Positions 14,296 through 25,800 of a DNA stretch of 64,000 nucleotides are shown here, in pieces (the stretch's first letter is position 1; each line of letters starts with the position of its first letter). The notes under the pieces were generated by a model. The model saw only the letters and a program-made list of their open reading frames with translations. It did no database searches and had not been told where the DNA came from. The position numbers were made by a program, and so were the translations under genes. Origin of the DNA: Callaeas wilsoni (taxonomy: Eukaryota; Chordata; Aves; Passeriformes; Callaeidae); contig VWPU01014031.1 of the NCBI GenBank assembly GCA_013398955.1, positions 62,001-126,000 on the forward strand. Reading direction: 5' to 3'.

Positions 14296-14530
14296 ATCAT
14301 GGAATCATTTAGGTTGGAAAAGCCCTTTCAGATCTTTGAGTCCAACTGTTCAAGGCCACCTCTGACTCATGTCCCCAAGTGCCACATCCACACAGCTTTA
14401 AATCCCTCCAGGGATGGGGACTCCACCACTGCCCTGGGCAGCTGTGCCAGGGCTGGACAACCCTTTGGGGGAAGAAATTTTCCCTGATATCCAGCCTAAA
14501 CCTCCCCTGGCACAGCTTGAGGGCAGGGTT
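14296..14530 (-). mobile_element. CR1 3' fragment, antisense
   Basis: Begins ATCATGGAATCATTTAGGTT, the reverse complement of the CR1 3' end. It continues through CCCCAAGTGCCACATCC and CTGGGCAGCTGTGCCAGGG to GCACAGCTTGAGG. It is closely similar to the copies at 15592 and 24178. Confidence 0.9.
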
Positions 14531-15591
14531 GTCCTTCTACTGCCTTTTATTTTCCAGTAACGAGGTCAGGTTTGAGCATTGCATGGGTAACGCAGCAAAA
14601 CCACCCCGCTTTGTCCTTTCTTGCTGTCTCATCGATGTCTGTGACCTGTGAGGGGTTGATAAGGTGTTGGATCAGCAGATCCCTGCTGGAACCACGTCCT
14701 TGCCATGCCAGCCATGATTCCAGGGAGCATTAAACAGGGCTCTTTTTGCTGCAGGTACTCGTGCTGCACTGGGGAATGTGCTGAGGTACCAGGCAGATGT
14801 GGTTGCATTTTCTGCATGGATAAAGAGGTTCCTGCACAGGCATATTTAGGATTTCCAAAGCTTTTGGCTGAGAATTTGCTGTGCAGGGCAAAGGGACACA
14901 GAGCCACCACAGTGCTGCCTCCAGTCTCCTTTGAAGTCTGGGCAGAAGTCATGTTTACTGGTGGTTTTTTTTAAATTTTGGCTTATTTCTTCAGGTCTGC
15001 CGTTTTTTTCCTCCTCTAACCTGAAGGCTTGCGCTTGCTTGGTTCTCCTGCTGGCCACCTTTAAATCAACCAGAGAACAATGCATTGGCTTCACCAGCAT
15101 TTCATTTATTCCTCCTGTGCTGGCTTCTTTGCTTGAAGCCTCGCAGTAGGCAAGGGGTTAAACAGCATCCTCATGGTTCTTCCAGTTACCCCATCAGGAC
15201 TGTTTAAAAATTAGCTTCTCCCCACTTACTGCACTATAATTAGGATACAGGAGTTGTGGGGAATGATTTCACAAAGTGACTTGGTGTACTCGCCCGTGCA
15301 CCCCAGGGAGCCAGGCAATTATGCATACATAATTCCACTCTTTGAATATTTTCTCTTTCTCTGCATAATTTCTCTCTATTCATCTTTCCAGTGTCCTTCT
15401 GAGATAAACTTAGAAGTCTCAGCTTTCAGAATTTAAAAAAAGCTCCTGTGCCTGCATGTGCACTATTTGCATTTAAGCCAGCAGCCGTTCTCCAGGCGGA
15501 GGGGAGAGGCCGGGGAGGAGGGCATGGAGCCCGTGGAAGGAAGCAGGAGAAGCCCTTCAGTGCTGCTGGGAAGGATCAGAGAGAGGCAGGG

Positions 15592-15832
15592 AATCACAGA
15601 ATAGAAGCATGGAATTGGTTAGGGTGGAAAAGCCGTCTCAGATGGAGTCCAGCTGCTCCCCCAGCGCTGCCAAGGCCACCACTGCCCGTGTCCCCAAGTG
15701 CCACTTCCACAGGGCTGTTAAATCCCTCCAGGGATGGGGACTCCTCCACTGCCCTGGGCAGCTCTGCCAGGGCTGGACAAACCTTTGGGCGAAGAAATTT
15801 CTCCTCAAATCCAGTCTAAACCTCAATGAAAG
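15592..15832 (-). mobile_element. CR1 3' fragment, antisense
   Basis: Starts AATCACAGAATAGAAGCATG and proceeds through CCACTGCCCGTGTCCCCAAG and TGGGCAGCTCTGCCAGGGC. It shares most of its length with the antisense copy about 1.3 kb upstream, but its flanks and truncation point differ, so it is an independent insertion rather than a segmental duplication. Confidence 0.9.
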
Positions 15833-17339
15833 GTTATGGCTTTGAGTAACCCGATCTAGTTAAAGATGCCCCTGCTCACAGCTGGGGGGGTTGGTTGGGA
15901 TGATTTTTAGGAGGTTCCTGCCAGGGATATTTTGGAGCTGGTCCTTTCAGGGGTGTGTTTTGGTTCTCATGCCCTGTGTGTGCTGTTCTCAGGGAATTCA
16001 TTGCAGCCTGGCAGGGAAACACAAGTGACTGCAGCATCTTTCCCCTGCTCCAGTCAGTTTATCTCTATAAACTTGCTGTTGACATGATGCAATTTCTCTC
16101 GGTTGCAGTGTAGCTGTAGAGCAGCAAAGTTGTGATAAAAGACAACTTGTTGAAGGGATTCTTTGTCATACTCACGATTCATCTACAATTCCTTTTTTTC
16201 CCTGGCCAGGAGTGTGGTGGTGCTTTGCAATTATCCCTGCATTTGATGCCTGTTCCTTCTATTTCCCCCCCTCTCTTTCTTCCTGATTCAAGTTCCCCAT
16301 TCATTCTCTCTTCCTTTTAGCTTCTTCTCCCTTTTTTTTATTTTATCCACCACCTTCTCAAGGCACTGAAGCTGTAACTGCTTTACTGTGGTCTGAGGAA
16401 AAGCTACTGTTCTACTTCCCAAGAAAGCTCATTGTGTAGTGCCATGAAAAACGGTTTAAACAACACAAGGGAATAAAGGCACCACATTTCTCTGAAAGTT
16501 TTCCTTTTCTTTCCTTTTCCTTTTCTATTTTTTATTTTTAAGGAATAATACATAAGCTGCTAGGAGAGGGCAGAAATGTCTCCTGCTTCTCTCTGGTCGT
16601 GCCTGTCAGGCTGTGAAATTCTAAGGAAACCTGCGTTTTACATGGGAGCTTGAAAGCTGGACACCCCACCTCCAAACCTTTGCTGTTCTCGGCTTTATCC
16701 TCATAAGCCTAACAAAAAAAATCCTCAGATTGTTCCCAAACAGCACAGAATCAAAGCTTACAAGGCAGTAGTGTAATTACTCGCTTTCTTTTTTGGTGCC
16801 AGTTTATTGCGATCTTATGTAAGACACTCCAGCACATTCAAAGGGGCTTTTTAGCAGTGAGAGCTCAGTGATTCCACTCTCAGCAGAGTTACTGGGGGCT
16901 GGCACCAGGACAGGGATGGCTTTGGATCCTGGCTCCAGTTCTGCAAGTGGGCAGAGGCCCTGGATGTGCCAGAGCCATCCCTGCTGGACCCATCCCTGCT
17001 GGATCCTCTCAGCACCCCCAGCCCCTGGTCCACGCTGGACCCATCTGCAGCACCTCACCCCTGGGTACATCCATCCCTTCCTGGCCAACAAGGCTTCGAG
17101 GCACCATTTTAAATTTATTTAGTTAGTTAGTAAGTTATGTGGATGTGGCTTTTAAAATTAAAATTATTTAAAATTATATATTTATGTTATATTTTATGTA
17201 TACTTATATATTTGTATATTTTATATCTAGTACATACTATATGTCTATTTATTTATTTATGTTATGTATTTAGAAGTCACATAAAATTAATTATACCTTA
17301 AGGAAATTAATGGGGTAATTATTATTATGACTGTTATTA

Positions 17340-17366
17340 TTGGTATTGTCATCATCATCATCATCC
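17340..17366 (+). repeat. ATC trinucleotide run in an AT-rich block
   Basis: Five ATC units at 17349-17365 end an AT-rich, TTTA/TATT-rich block (17105-17345). No coding potential. Confidence 0.8.
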
Positions 17367-17796
17367 CTATTCTTTTCCCTCCTCATCTTTGTCGTTATCA
17401 CCACCATTCCTGGTTTCTCCCTGTTGGCAGAACCTCACCCAGCTGTGCTGCTGAGCCCTGGGGTGATGAGGAGTGATCCCTGTCTGTCTTAGGGTCAGGG
17501 AGTGCAGGGCAGTGCTGCCTCCTGGTTTGACATCAGGATCTTTATCCACAGGGATGGCTCCAGTGAGCCTTGTCCTCTGCCCAGCACTTGGTGCTGGGAA
17601 GGGAAAAAAGGGGGAAAAGAGGGAATTTTGTCAGCTTTTCCCATCTATGCTCAGCATGGCCACTATGGCATCACACTGTTTAAATAAAAGGAATTTAAAA
17701 TTCTTTTCACCACTGATGGATGTGGACAGTGAATATCCACCAGTCCCACTTCCAAATTTGGTTACTTTTCCAGTGATTTCTTTCCCACTCATACAG

Positions 17797-18198
17797 CTGA
17801 GGGAGCTGGGAAAGGGGCTCAGCCTGGAGAAAAGGAGGCTCAGGGGGGACCTTGTGGCTCTGCACACCTCCCTGACAGGAGGGGGCAGCCGGGGGGGAAT
17901 TTGGGATCTGCTCCCAGGGAACAGGGACAGGAGGAGAGGGAACGGCCTCCAGTTGTGCCAGCAGAGATTTAGGCTGGATATTAAGGAAAATTTCTTCATG
18001 GAAAGGGCTGTCCAGCCCTGGCACAAGCTGTCCAGGGCAGTGGTGGAATCATTGTCCCTGAAGGGATGTAAAAGCTTTGTAGATGTGGCACTTGGGGACA
18101 GGGGTTAGTGGTGGCCTTGGCAGTGCTGTGGGAATGGTTGGACTCAAAGATCTTAGGGGGCTTTTCCTTCCTAAGTGTTTCCATGATTCTCTGATTTT
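17797..18198 (+). mobile_element. CR1 3' fragment
   Basis: Opens GAGGGAGCTGGGAAAGGGGC, carries the GGGGGACCTTGTGGCTCTGC and CAGGGACAGGAGGAGAGGG motifs, and ends TTTCCATGATTCTCTGATTT. The 17473-18108 + open frame crosses it but has no recognisable CR1 protein motif. The copy comes from the 3' end of the element, where little or no ORF2 is expected. Confidence 0.9.
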
Positions 18199-19261
18199 AT
18201 GGCTTCAAACAATGATGCAAATTTGGCGCAACTTAAACACAGAAGAGGGAAGTTCAAACAAAATAGCTCTTTAATTGAAGCTAATAAAGAGGAAATGTGT
18301 ATTTTGCTCGTATCTGTGTTGTGCTTTTCTTAAGCCTGAAGCTGCACCTAAATCTACTTGTGTTTCCATGTGAACATTTATGCCTATTTCTGTTTGTGCT
18401 CTGCTTCCCCAAAACACAGGCAGGGTGCAAGGGTAGGAGTGTTCCTGCCTAGCAAAGCCACTTTTGTGGAGTGAAATGCAAATGTTGTTTTGTTTCCAGC
18501 AATGCTGCAGCCAGTGGTGATTATTTTAGGATAACACCCAGAAGGAAAATCACCCTTGGTCCGTGCGGTGTGTAAGTGTCAGCTTTAAAGACAGGAGTAG
18601 AAAACTGGGAAGTGCTGGAGAGTTTGTGGCTTGGGAGGGAGGAAATCCAAGGTGGATTTACTGCAGTCTCAGCCCTCTCTGTCAGTAGCCCATGGAACAG
18701 GTGACAGACACTGCCCAGGAGCCACAGAGTTGTTGTTATGATCTCAACTGCATAGGGACACCATGAGCTGAATTTCTGTTATTTCTTCTGCTTTTCATCA
18801 CGGATTCTCCAGCAGGACTCTAGGAATGCCTTTGTGGAGCTGAGACAGGCTCTTCCTGGTGAAAAACAATTTTAGAAAAACAGGCCCAAGCAGTTGAAGT
18901 TGGGGCTTGTGATCCCAGCCAGAGCATCCATGGACTCATCACCTGAGGGGTCTGGAGACCCCGAGGGGAAGCTCCACCTTTGGCAGAGGGGACACGGGGA
19001 CCATGTCCAGGCTGGTGACACACGTGGGGCTCACGTACTCGAGCTGCTCTGGCCAGGCTTGCCCAGAATTGCCAATCTGGACTCCACGGAGTACTTTGGA
19101 AGCTGCATCTTGGCAAGCGAGGGCTGGTGACAGATGCTCACTCTTTGTTTTTCCCGGGATAAATACGGTCAGGCTTTTGGAGGTTGTTATTATTAGCATC
19201 GACGTTCCAGGCTTTTCAGGACATAGTGCCTCTGCCACAGCTCCTCTCCTCGGGACAAGAA

Positions 19262-19738
19262 AGACATGGAGAGGCTGGAGAGAAGGGAACAGAGCTGGGG
19301 AAGGGGCTGGAGCCCCAGGAGAGGCTGAGGGAGCTGGGAAAGGGGCTCAGCCTGGAGAAAAGGGGCTCAGCCTGGAGAAAAGGGGCTCAGGGGGGACCTT
19401 GTGGCTCTGCACAACTCCCTGACAGGAGGGGACAGCTGGGAGGGGTCAGGTTCTGCTCCCAGGGAACAGGGACAGGAGGAGAGGGAACGGCCTCAGGCTG
19501 GGCCAGGGGAGGCTCAGGGTGGATATTGGGAAAAATGTCTTCACTGGAAGAGTGGGTAATCATTGGAATAGGCTGCCCAGGGCAGTGGTGGAGTCCCCAT
19601 CCCTCAAAGCATCCAAAAACCGAGTGGATGTGGCACTTCATGATATTCTTTATTTGTCTTGGTGGTGTCCAAGCAAAGACTGGACTTGATGATCTTGGAG
19701 GTCATTTTCCAACCTTGATGATCCTGTGGTTCTCCCCT
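19262..19738 (+). mobile_element. CR1 3' fragment with internal 20-bp tandem duplication
   Basis: Same subfamily as the copy at 17797 (shared GGGGGACCTTGTGGCTCTGC and GACAGGAGGAGAGGG). It carries 2.5 direct copies of a 20-bp unit (19341-19390) and ends near TTGATGATCCTGTGGTTCT. Confidence 0.9.
19341..19390 (+). repeat. 20-bp tandem repeat, 2.5 copies, inside CR1
   Basis: The unit AGGGGCTCAGCCTGGAGAAA occurs perfectly at 19341-19360 and 19361-19380, with half a third copy at 19381-19390. Other CR1 copies here (for example 17797) have a single unit, so the duplication is local. Confidence 0.95.
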
Positions 19739-20184
19739 GGTTTCTCCGTTGGTTCAGCCCCGGATCCCAGACTGCCTTCAAAGCCCTGTTTCTGCTGCTT
19801 TTTCCCAGTGGCACAGATTCCCAGGAGCTTGTAAGGTTTTTAAACGTTTTCTGCGACAGCACTGTCACCCACGGGAGACACGGCATTCCAGCTCTTCCTC
19901 CACAGCCTACCTGGCAGAGGGAAAGCCTCTTCCCAACATTCCTGCAGACACAGCCTGCCTGTATCCAGCAGCTCCCCAGCCACGTGGGGCCGTGTGTGGC
20001 AGGAATAGCATTGCACAATGTGCTTTCATTATCTGAACTTGCACGACCTATTTCTGCTGCGGCATCTCGCAGTTGGTGGGAGGCAGGAGCACGATGTTTG
20101 TTTCCTCAGCTTGTTTGCTTCCCTTGGAACTCACACAGGGTTTAAACAGAGCGTCTCCCTGGGCACGTCTTGCCTATCCAGGCG

Positions 20185-20254
20185 TTTGTTCCCGTTGGTG
20201 TTACTCTCCTTTGTTCCCGTTGGTGTTACTCTCCTTCTCCTCCTCCTCCTCCTC
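20185..20254 (+). repeat. 25-bp perfect tandem duplication followed by a TCC run
   Basis: The unit starting TTTGTTCCCGTTGGTGTTAC is repeated exactly at 20185-20209 and 20210-20234. It is followed by a CTC/TCC trinucleotide run to about 20254. Non-coding. Confidence 0.95.
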
Positions 20255-20869
20255 ACGTTTCCCTGCCTGTGTTGTGGCACCTGTTGTGTTCTGCCACAGA
20301 TTAGACTGTGACATTTTCACAGCAGGGAGGAAATGGCTCCCGTGGGGCTCTGAGCACTGCAGGGCTGGATCCTGCCCGGGCTCCGAGAGTGCCCCGGGTG
20401 TCAGCAGGGAAGGTGGTGGCAGGGATCTGGCAAGCTGAGATGGTCACAGCTGGCTGTTCTTTTAAACCTGGATTAACAGGTGAGATTGAGTAATTAACAG
20501 CATTGTGAGGTATCAGTAGGATCAAAAAGTTGTGCTTTGGTTCCTGAAATGCTGTTTAGGTGGGGTCATTCCTGCTGGGATGCTCTTGCCTGTGATCATG
20601 GTGGAGTTGCTGGTGCTTGGTGTGACACGGCATGGGAATCCCACCTGGTCACCCAGCACCTTTGGAAAACACGAGGTCAGTGTGTGTTAATAGGTATTTG
20701 AGATCTCCTTTGCCCAGGGCAGCCCTGTTTCCCGAGAGCAGGAGCGGTTCTGGGCAGGGCTGGCAGCAGGGGAAGGACGAGAGGCAGCGTTTCTCCCCTT
20801 GGCTTCCCGCTGGCTTTGGGACACAGAGGGATAGCCTGGAGCTGGGAGAACAGTGAGTGCCACACACAG

Positions 20870-21262
20870 ACCCTCTGCTCTGGAGCCAGCCTGGGAGAGC
20901 TGGGGGTGTCCAGCCTGGAGAGGAGAAGGCTCCAGGGAAGCCTTACAGCCCTTTCCAGGGCCTAAAGGGGCTCCAGGAGAGCTGGAGAGGGACTGGGGAC
21001 AAGGGATGGAGGGACAGGACACAGGGAATGGCTTCCCAGTGCCAGAGGGCAGGGATGGATGGGATATTAGGGAGAAATCCTTCCCTGTGAGGGTGGGGAG
21101 GCCCTGGGACAGGATGCCCCTGGATACCTGGAAGTGTCCAAGGCCAGGTTGGACCAGGCTTGGAGGTTCCTGGGGTAGTGGAAGGTGTCCCTTCCCATGG
21201 CAGGGGTGGAACAAAATGATCTTTAAGGTCCCTTCCAGTCCAAACCATTCTGTGGCTCGCCG
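20870..21262 (+). mobile_element. CR1 3' fragment
   Basis: Starts CCTCTGCTCTGGAGCCAGCC and contains GGAGAGGAGAAGGCTCCAGG, GCTCCAGGAGAGCTGGAGAG and GGTCCCTTCCAGTCCAAACC, ending CATTCTGTGGC. It belongs to the same group as the copies at 25296, 30378 and 40320, which share the GGGGCTCCAGG(A/G)GAGCTGGAGAG block. Confidence 0.92.
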
Positions 21263-23321
21263 TAGAGGGAATTTCTCTTTTCCAACTGCATCGTGTGGAA
21301 TGTGGACACTGATATTTAGGATATGCCAAAGGCAGGCAGACCAGAATCCCTTTTTTTATCACAATACTCTTTGATTAAGATCATTACAGCGACTGGGAGC
21401 AGCACTGCTGGTACGAGTGAGTTGGTATTTCTGTCTCACAGGCTGCAGCTCAGTGTTCAAGCTGTCAGCCCAGATGCATTAAAAAAAAAAAATTAAAAAA
21501 AAACAACCAAAAAATATCAGAAAACCAAAAATGGGTTTCATCCATTGAGCCATTTTAGAGCTCTGGTTTTAAAAAGTAGCTGCTAACTTGCTGGGGAATA
21601 TTTTTGTGGCTATACATCTACATGTTGTAAGATTTTCAAGAAAAATCTCTTGTACGTCTTCAGTTTTTCTTTAGTTTGTCATGTGAGAAGGCGCTCGTGC
21701 CTGTTAAAGGGACCTTTGATGGGGACTTGGTACCAAACACAGCTACTCTTTGCACACTATTTTAAGTCCAATTTAATTTGCCACTCAAAACTGATTTTTT
21801 GCTTGTTTTGAACCTCTGTAAAAAGAGGGGAACAATGCAGTGTCAAATCAGCGCCATTTAATGCAACGGTGACACCACGCAGGTAAATCAGAGCAGGAAC
21901 TGTAGCAATTGTGAATGTGTAAGGGTGGACTCAGGGGAAAATATGGACAGACTGGATAAATGGCAAAAGACAGGGAACATGGTGAATCCTTCAATGCTCA
22001 GAAATTGTGAGACTGGCTCAAACCATGCGATTTAAAAAGTAAATCCTGATTTCTTTTATGTGTGTGCTGGGTTTTTGAGCTTCTAAGTCGTACTTGGTTC
22101 GTATTTTCAAGCATTTCTTTGCAGTTTGGTGGGCCAGGCTCAGGCTTTGGTTCAGGTGACACTGTCAGGTCTTGACTCCAGGAGCTCGAGCATTGGGAAA
22201 GACACCAAACAGTCAGAGCTGATCACACAGGGCGAGCTGGAAGCACTAAATTTAGATCATTTAAAATCCTTCCCCTCTGCAGTGCTGCTGGATTGTTAAC
22301 CGAGGTGAAAATACCATGGAAGTGCTTTGAGTTCCAAATTCATTGCATCCTTTTAAATCCGAGCATAAATTCCATGGCGCTTCACCTCCCTCCCACAATC
22401 AGGCCCAAAGAGTGAGAGGAACGCTGTCATTTTCCTCCCCATCTATCCAAAGAACAGATACCAGGGATCTGTTAATGAAATATTGGCAGATCCATGCCAG
22501 GAGAAGCAACAGTAAGAGAAATCTGTGCTGGTAGACAGGGAAGTTGCAGCAGTGACCTGACACGACTGAGCCAATTCAACCCAGAGATCTGGTTGCTATT
22601 GAGAGAAAATATTCCTGGTTCCAAGAAAGGAGGGCGAAAACCCTTTAGTGGGATGGAGTTGCACCATCTGTGACACCTGCATTCAGTGCTGGGCACGGGG
22701 GATAATAGGGAACGAGATTGTACAGCAAAACATGCGTCATTTACCTCGGAATAAAGAGGTTTAATTTCTGAAAGGCTCTCAGCACATCTTGAAGTAAATG
22801 GGAGCCAAGGACGTTTGTCATCTGGCAGACTGAGGCACGGAACTGGACTTGCTAAACCTTGCAGGGCTTGCACATGGAAATTTCCTGCCTGTCCGTGGGC
22901 TGACGGAGTGAGGAGGGTTCCTGAGGGAGCCCGGCTGCACCTGGAGCAGCAGTGTGGAGCTGAAAGGTGGGTGGGGGGCCAGAATCACCACTGGGAGATG
23001 TTTTTGCCCTCCCTGCCCTGGTGGTTTGTTGGCCGGGTGTTTGAGTGGCAGCTCCTGGGCGTTCCCTGCTCAGGGATGTAGAGTGAGCCCTGGGGCTGGG
23101 GAGCATCCTCTGCACCCCCAGCCTGGCCCCTCTTCTCTGGGTCACTTCAGCTTGTGATGGGTTATCTCCTTGATACAGGCCTCTCTAGTAAAGAAAAAGG
23201 CCAAGAAATGTTTAAAATTCTCAGATTTTAAAGATGTCTTCAGTCGATGTGAACCTTGGAATTCTCCACCTTGAGCTGTGCTTTTCAGTTACTGCCTTGC
23301 TTCCTTGGATCTGGGGTTTTC

Positions 23322-23590
23322 TCATAGAATCACAGGATCATTAAGGTTGGAAAGATCAAGTCCAGCCATCAATCCACCACTAAACCATGTCCCCAGGTGC
23401 CACATCCACTCATTTTTTGAACACTTCCAGGGATGATGACTCCTTCACTTCCCTGGACAACCTTTCCCAATGCTTGGCAACACTTCCCTGGACAACCTTT
23501 CCCAGTGCTTGGCAACCCGTTCCATGAAGAAATTTATCCTAATACCTAGCAGCAGCCTCCTCCGGTGTAACTTGAGGCAACTTGAGCAGC
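23322..23590 (-). mobile_element. CR1 3' fragment, antisense, with 35-bp tandem duplication
   Basis: Begins CTCATAGAATCACAGGATCA, the inverted CR1 3' end. It includes CATGTCCCCAGGTGCCACAT and then two adjacent 35-bp units (23446-23480 and 23481-23515) differing at one base. It is truncated after the AAGAAATTTATCCTAATACC motif. Confidence 0.88.
23446..23515 (+). repeat. 35-bp tandem duplication inside CR1
   Basis: Two adjacent 35-bp units (23446-23480, 23481-23515), each starting CACTTCCCTGGACAACCTTT, differ at a single base (A versus G). This is a recent local duplication in a repeat copy. Confidence 0.95.
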
Positions 23591-24177
23591 CTGCTGCAGA
23601 GGACAATCCTTGCTGCAACACCTGGCCCAACCCCCTGTGGGTGTGTGCAGGGAAGCTGAGCTGTGTCTGTCCTCCAGCCCAGGTTTCCGCTCTTCCAGAC
23701 GTCTTTTTCTGGGCACGGTCGTTCTCCTGCACACAGGTGCTTTGCTATTTCCCTTGGATGGGATTTTGGAGAGGGTGTCAGCACAACCTTTGTGGGCCGT
23801 GGCTGGGGCCGGGTGCAGAATCAGAACACTACAGGATGCCTGGGTGTCTTGTCCCAGGGGATTCCCACCTCTTCCAAAACCTATTACATGGAAGTGGGGT
23901 CTGTCATTTCTAGCAAGTTATTCCCAGACAAATGGCAGTGAAAATGTTTTATGGACTGAATCACTGTGAGTGGTTTAATTGCTTCTTTTTTACAGCACTT
24001 AATTCTTGCTGGGATAAGTCACTCCTCTGGCAAGACCTTTGTGTTTTTCAGGTGAGGGTGAACCCACAGCAGAAGCCCTAAAGCTCCTCATCCATCCCGT
24101 AAATTGTTTTAAGCCAGGGTGAGGCTGTAGCTCTCAGGGTGCTACTGGACACTGGAAGGGTTCTGGTTTTCCTACAC

Positions 24178-24615
24178 AGTCATGGAATCACAGGATCATT
24201 CAGGCTGGAAAATCCCTCTGAGACTGTCAGGTCCAACCATTCCCCCAGCACTGCCAAGGCCACCACTGACCCCTGTCCCCAGGTGCCAGATCTACATGGC
24301 TTTTACATCCCTCCAGGGATGGGGACTCCACTTGGCAGCTGTGCCAGGGCTGGACAAACCTTTGGGTGAAGGAATTTCCTCAGTATCCAACCTGAACCTC
24401 CCCTGGCACACTGGAGGCCGTTCCCTCTCCTCCTGTCCCTGTTCCCTGGGAGCAGAGCCCGACCCCCTGGCTGCCCCCTCCTGTCAGGGAGATGTGCAGA
24501 GCCACAAGGTCCCCCCTGAGCCTCCTTTTCTCCAGGCTGAGCCCCTTTCTCAGCTCCCTCAGCCTCTCCTGGTGCTCCAGCCCCTTCCCCAGCTCCATTC
24601 CCTTCCCTGGACACA
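24178..24615 (-). mobile_element. CR1 3' fragment, antisense
   Basis: Starts AGTCATGGAATCACAGGATC and runs through CTGTCCCCAGGTGCCAGATC, GTTCCCTCTCCTCCTGTCCC and AGCCACAAGGTCCCCCCTGA to CCAGCTCCATTCCC. It is the reverse-complement counterpart of the copies at 17797 and 19262. Confidence 0.92.
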
Positions 24616-25295
24616 CTCCAGCCCCCAAAATGTTTTTAAATATCGACAAACTTGCAAATAAACCTTTCAGAGCAGAGCCCAAGCCCTTGGAAACGGCGCC
24701 AGGGGCTGGCCGAGCTGACAGCTCCTGTTCTCACTCAGGCACTGACAGCTTCCACCTCGCCGTGCCCAGGCTAAATTGGCTCTTCTTAAAACCACTCACA
24801 TTTCTTGGGGTGCAGTGTGAGCTGTGCAGCCCTGAGCTCAGCACAGCCCATTTATCAGCTCCTGCTCAGAGGTTTTTAGCAGGGATATCATGTGGGTTTA
24901 GCAAGCAGGCCGGGAGATGCCATCCGGCACCTTCCCCATTAACCTCTCCAGTGTGGCGAGCCAAAAGCCATCGCTTTGGAGTGCTGCAGGCCCTGTCCTG
25001 CTGGGAAAGCAGCCTGTCCCCTGCGCTTTAAATATACTTGGACATGCCAATCCCCATTTCTAAGATCCAGGGTGGGAAAACAGACTCTGCCTGCAGCATC
25101 ATTCGTGGCGTCACCTCGCCAGGGTAATATCCAGGAATCCTCTAAGTGACTTTAAGATGCTGTGCTAATGCCTTTCCCTTAAACAAGAGCCATGGGCACA
25201 GCTAGAGGACTGGTTTAGGACTTAATTTATGCATTGCTCTGAAGTTTATTCAGTGCCTTGTTGCTCTTGTCTTTCTTGCTAAGACAAAAGATGGG

Positions 25296-25800
25296 TTTTC
25301 CACAGCGATGGCTCGTGTGAGACCCCACTTGCAGAGCTGCCTGCAGCTCTGGAGTCCCCAGCACAGGAAGGCCATGGAGCTGCTGGAGCAAGTCCAGAGG
25401 AGGCCAAAAAGATGATGGAAGTGATGTGACTCCTGTCCTGTGAGGAAAGCCTCAGGGAGACCTTAGAGCCCCTTGCAGTGCCTAAAGGGGCTCCAGGAGA
25501 GCTGGAGAGGGACTGGGAGCAAAGCCTGCAGTGACAGGACAAGGGGGAATGGCTTCCCACTGCCAGAGGGCAGGGATAGATGGGATATTGGGAAGGAATT
25601 CCTCCCTGTGAGGGTGGGGAGGCCCTGGCACAGGATGCCCAGAGAGGCTGTTGCTGTCCCTGGATCCCTGGAAGTGACCAAGGCCAGGTTGGACGGGGCT
25701 TGGAGCACCCTGGGCTAGGGGAAGGTGTCCCTGCCTATGGCAGGGGGTGGAATGGGATGATCTCTAAGGTCCTTTGCAACACAAACCATTTTATTATTCT
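25296..25800 (+). mobile_element. CR1 3' fragment
   Basis: Second longest CR1 copy here. It opens with GAGACCCCACTTGCAGAGCT and CAGCTCTGGAGTCCCCAGCA, from the region just after the RT domain. It continues with GCTCCAGGAGAGCTGGAGAG and GGGGTGGAATGGGATGATCT. The final CR1-like bases are CACAAACCATTTTATTATTC. No intact reading frame. Confidence 0.92.

Larger units (their letters stand above)
14531..17796. other. Non-coding region between CR1 copies
   Basis: Apart from the antisense CR1 at 15592-15832, this is unique sequence. It includes a T/C-rich part (16190-16340), an imperfect 15-bp duplication of CCCATCCCTGCTGGA near 16976-17005, and a strongly AT-rich block (17105-17345). Confidence 0.6.
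18199..20869. other. Non-coding region, no gene seen
   Basis: Contains the CR1 copy at 19262 and the 25-bp duplication at 20185. The remaining sequence shows no exon-like open frame with splice signals. Confidence 0.6.
21263..25295. other. Non-coding region between CR1 copies
   Basis: Outside the CR1 copies at 23322 and 24178, it includes an A-rich stretch at 21480-21520 and unique sequence. Nothing recognisable as a gene. Confidence 0.6.

Noticed and set aside
17473..18108. 211-codon + strand open frame
   Set aside because: Its second half is CR1 3' sequence translated by chance; no protein motif.
19184..19834. 216-codon + strand open frame
   Set aside because: Lies across a CR1 fragment with a tandem duplication; repetitive GAGKGAQP-like translation is an artefact of the repeat.
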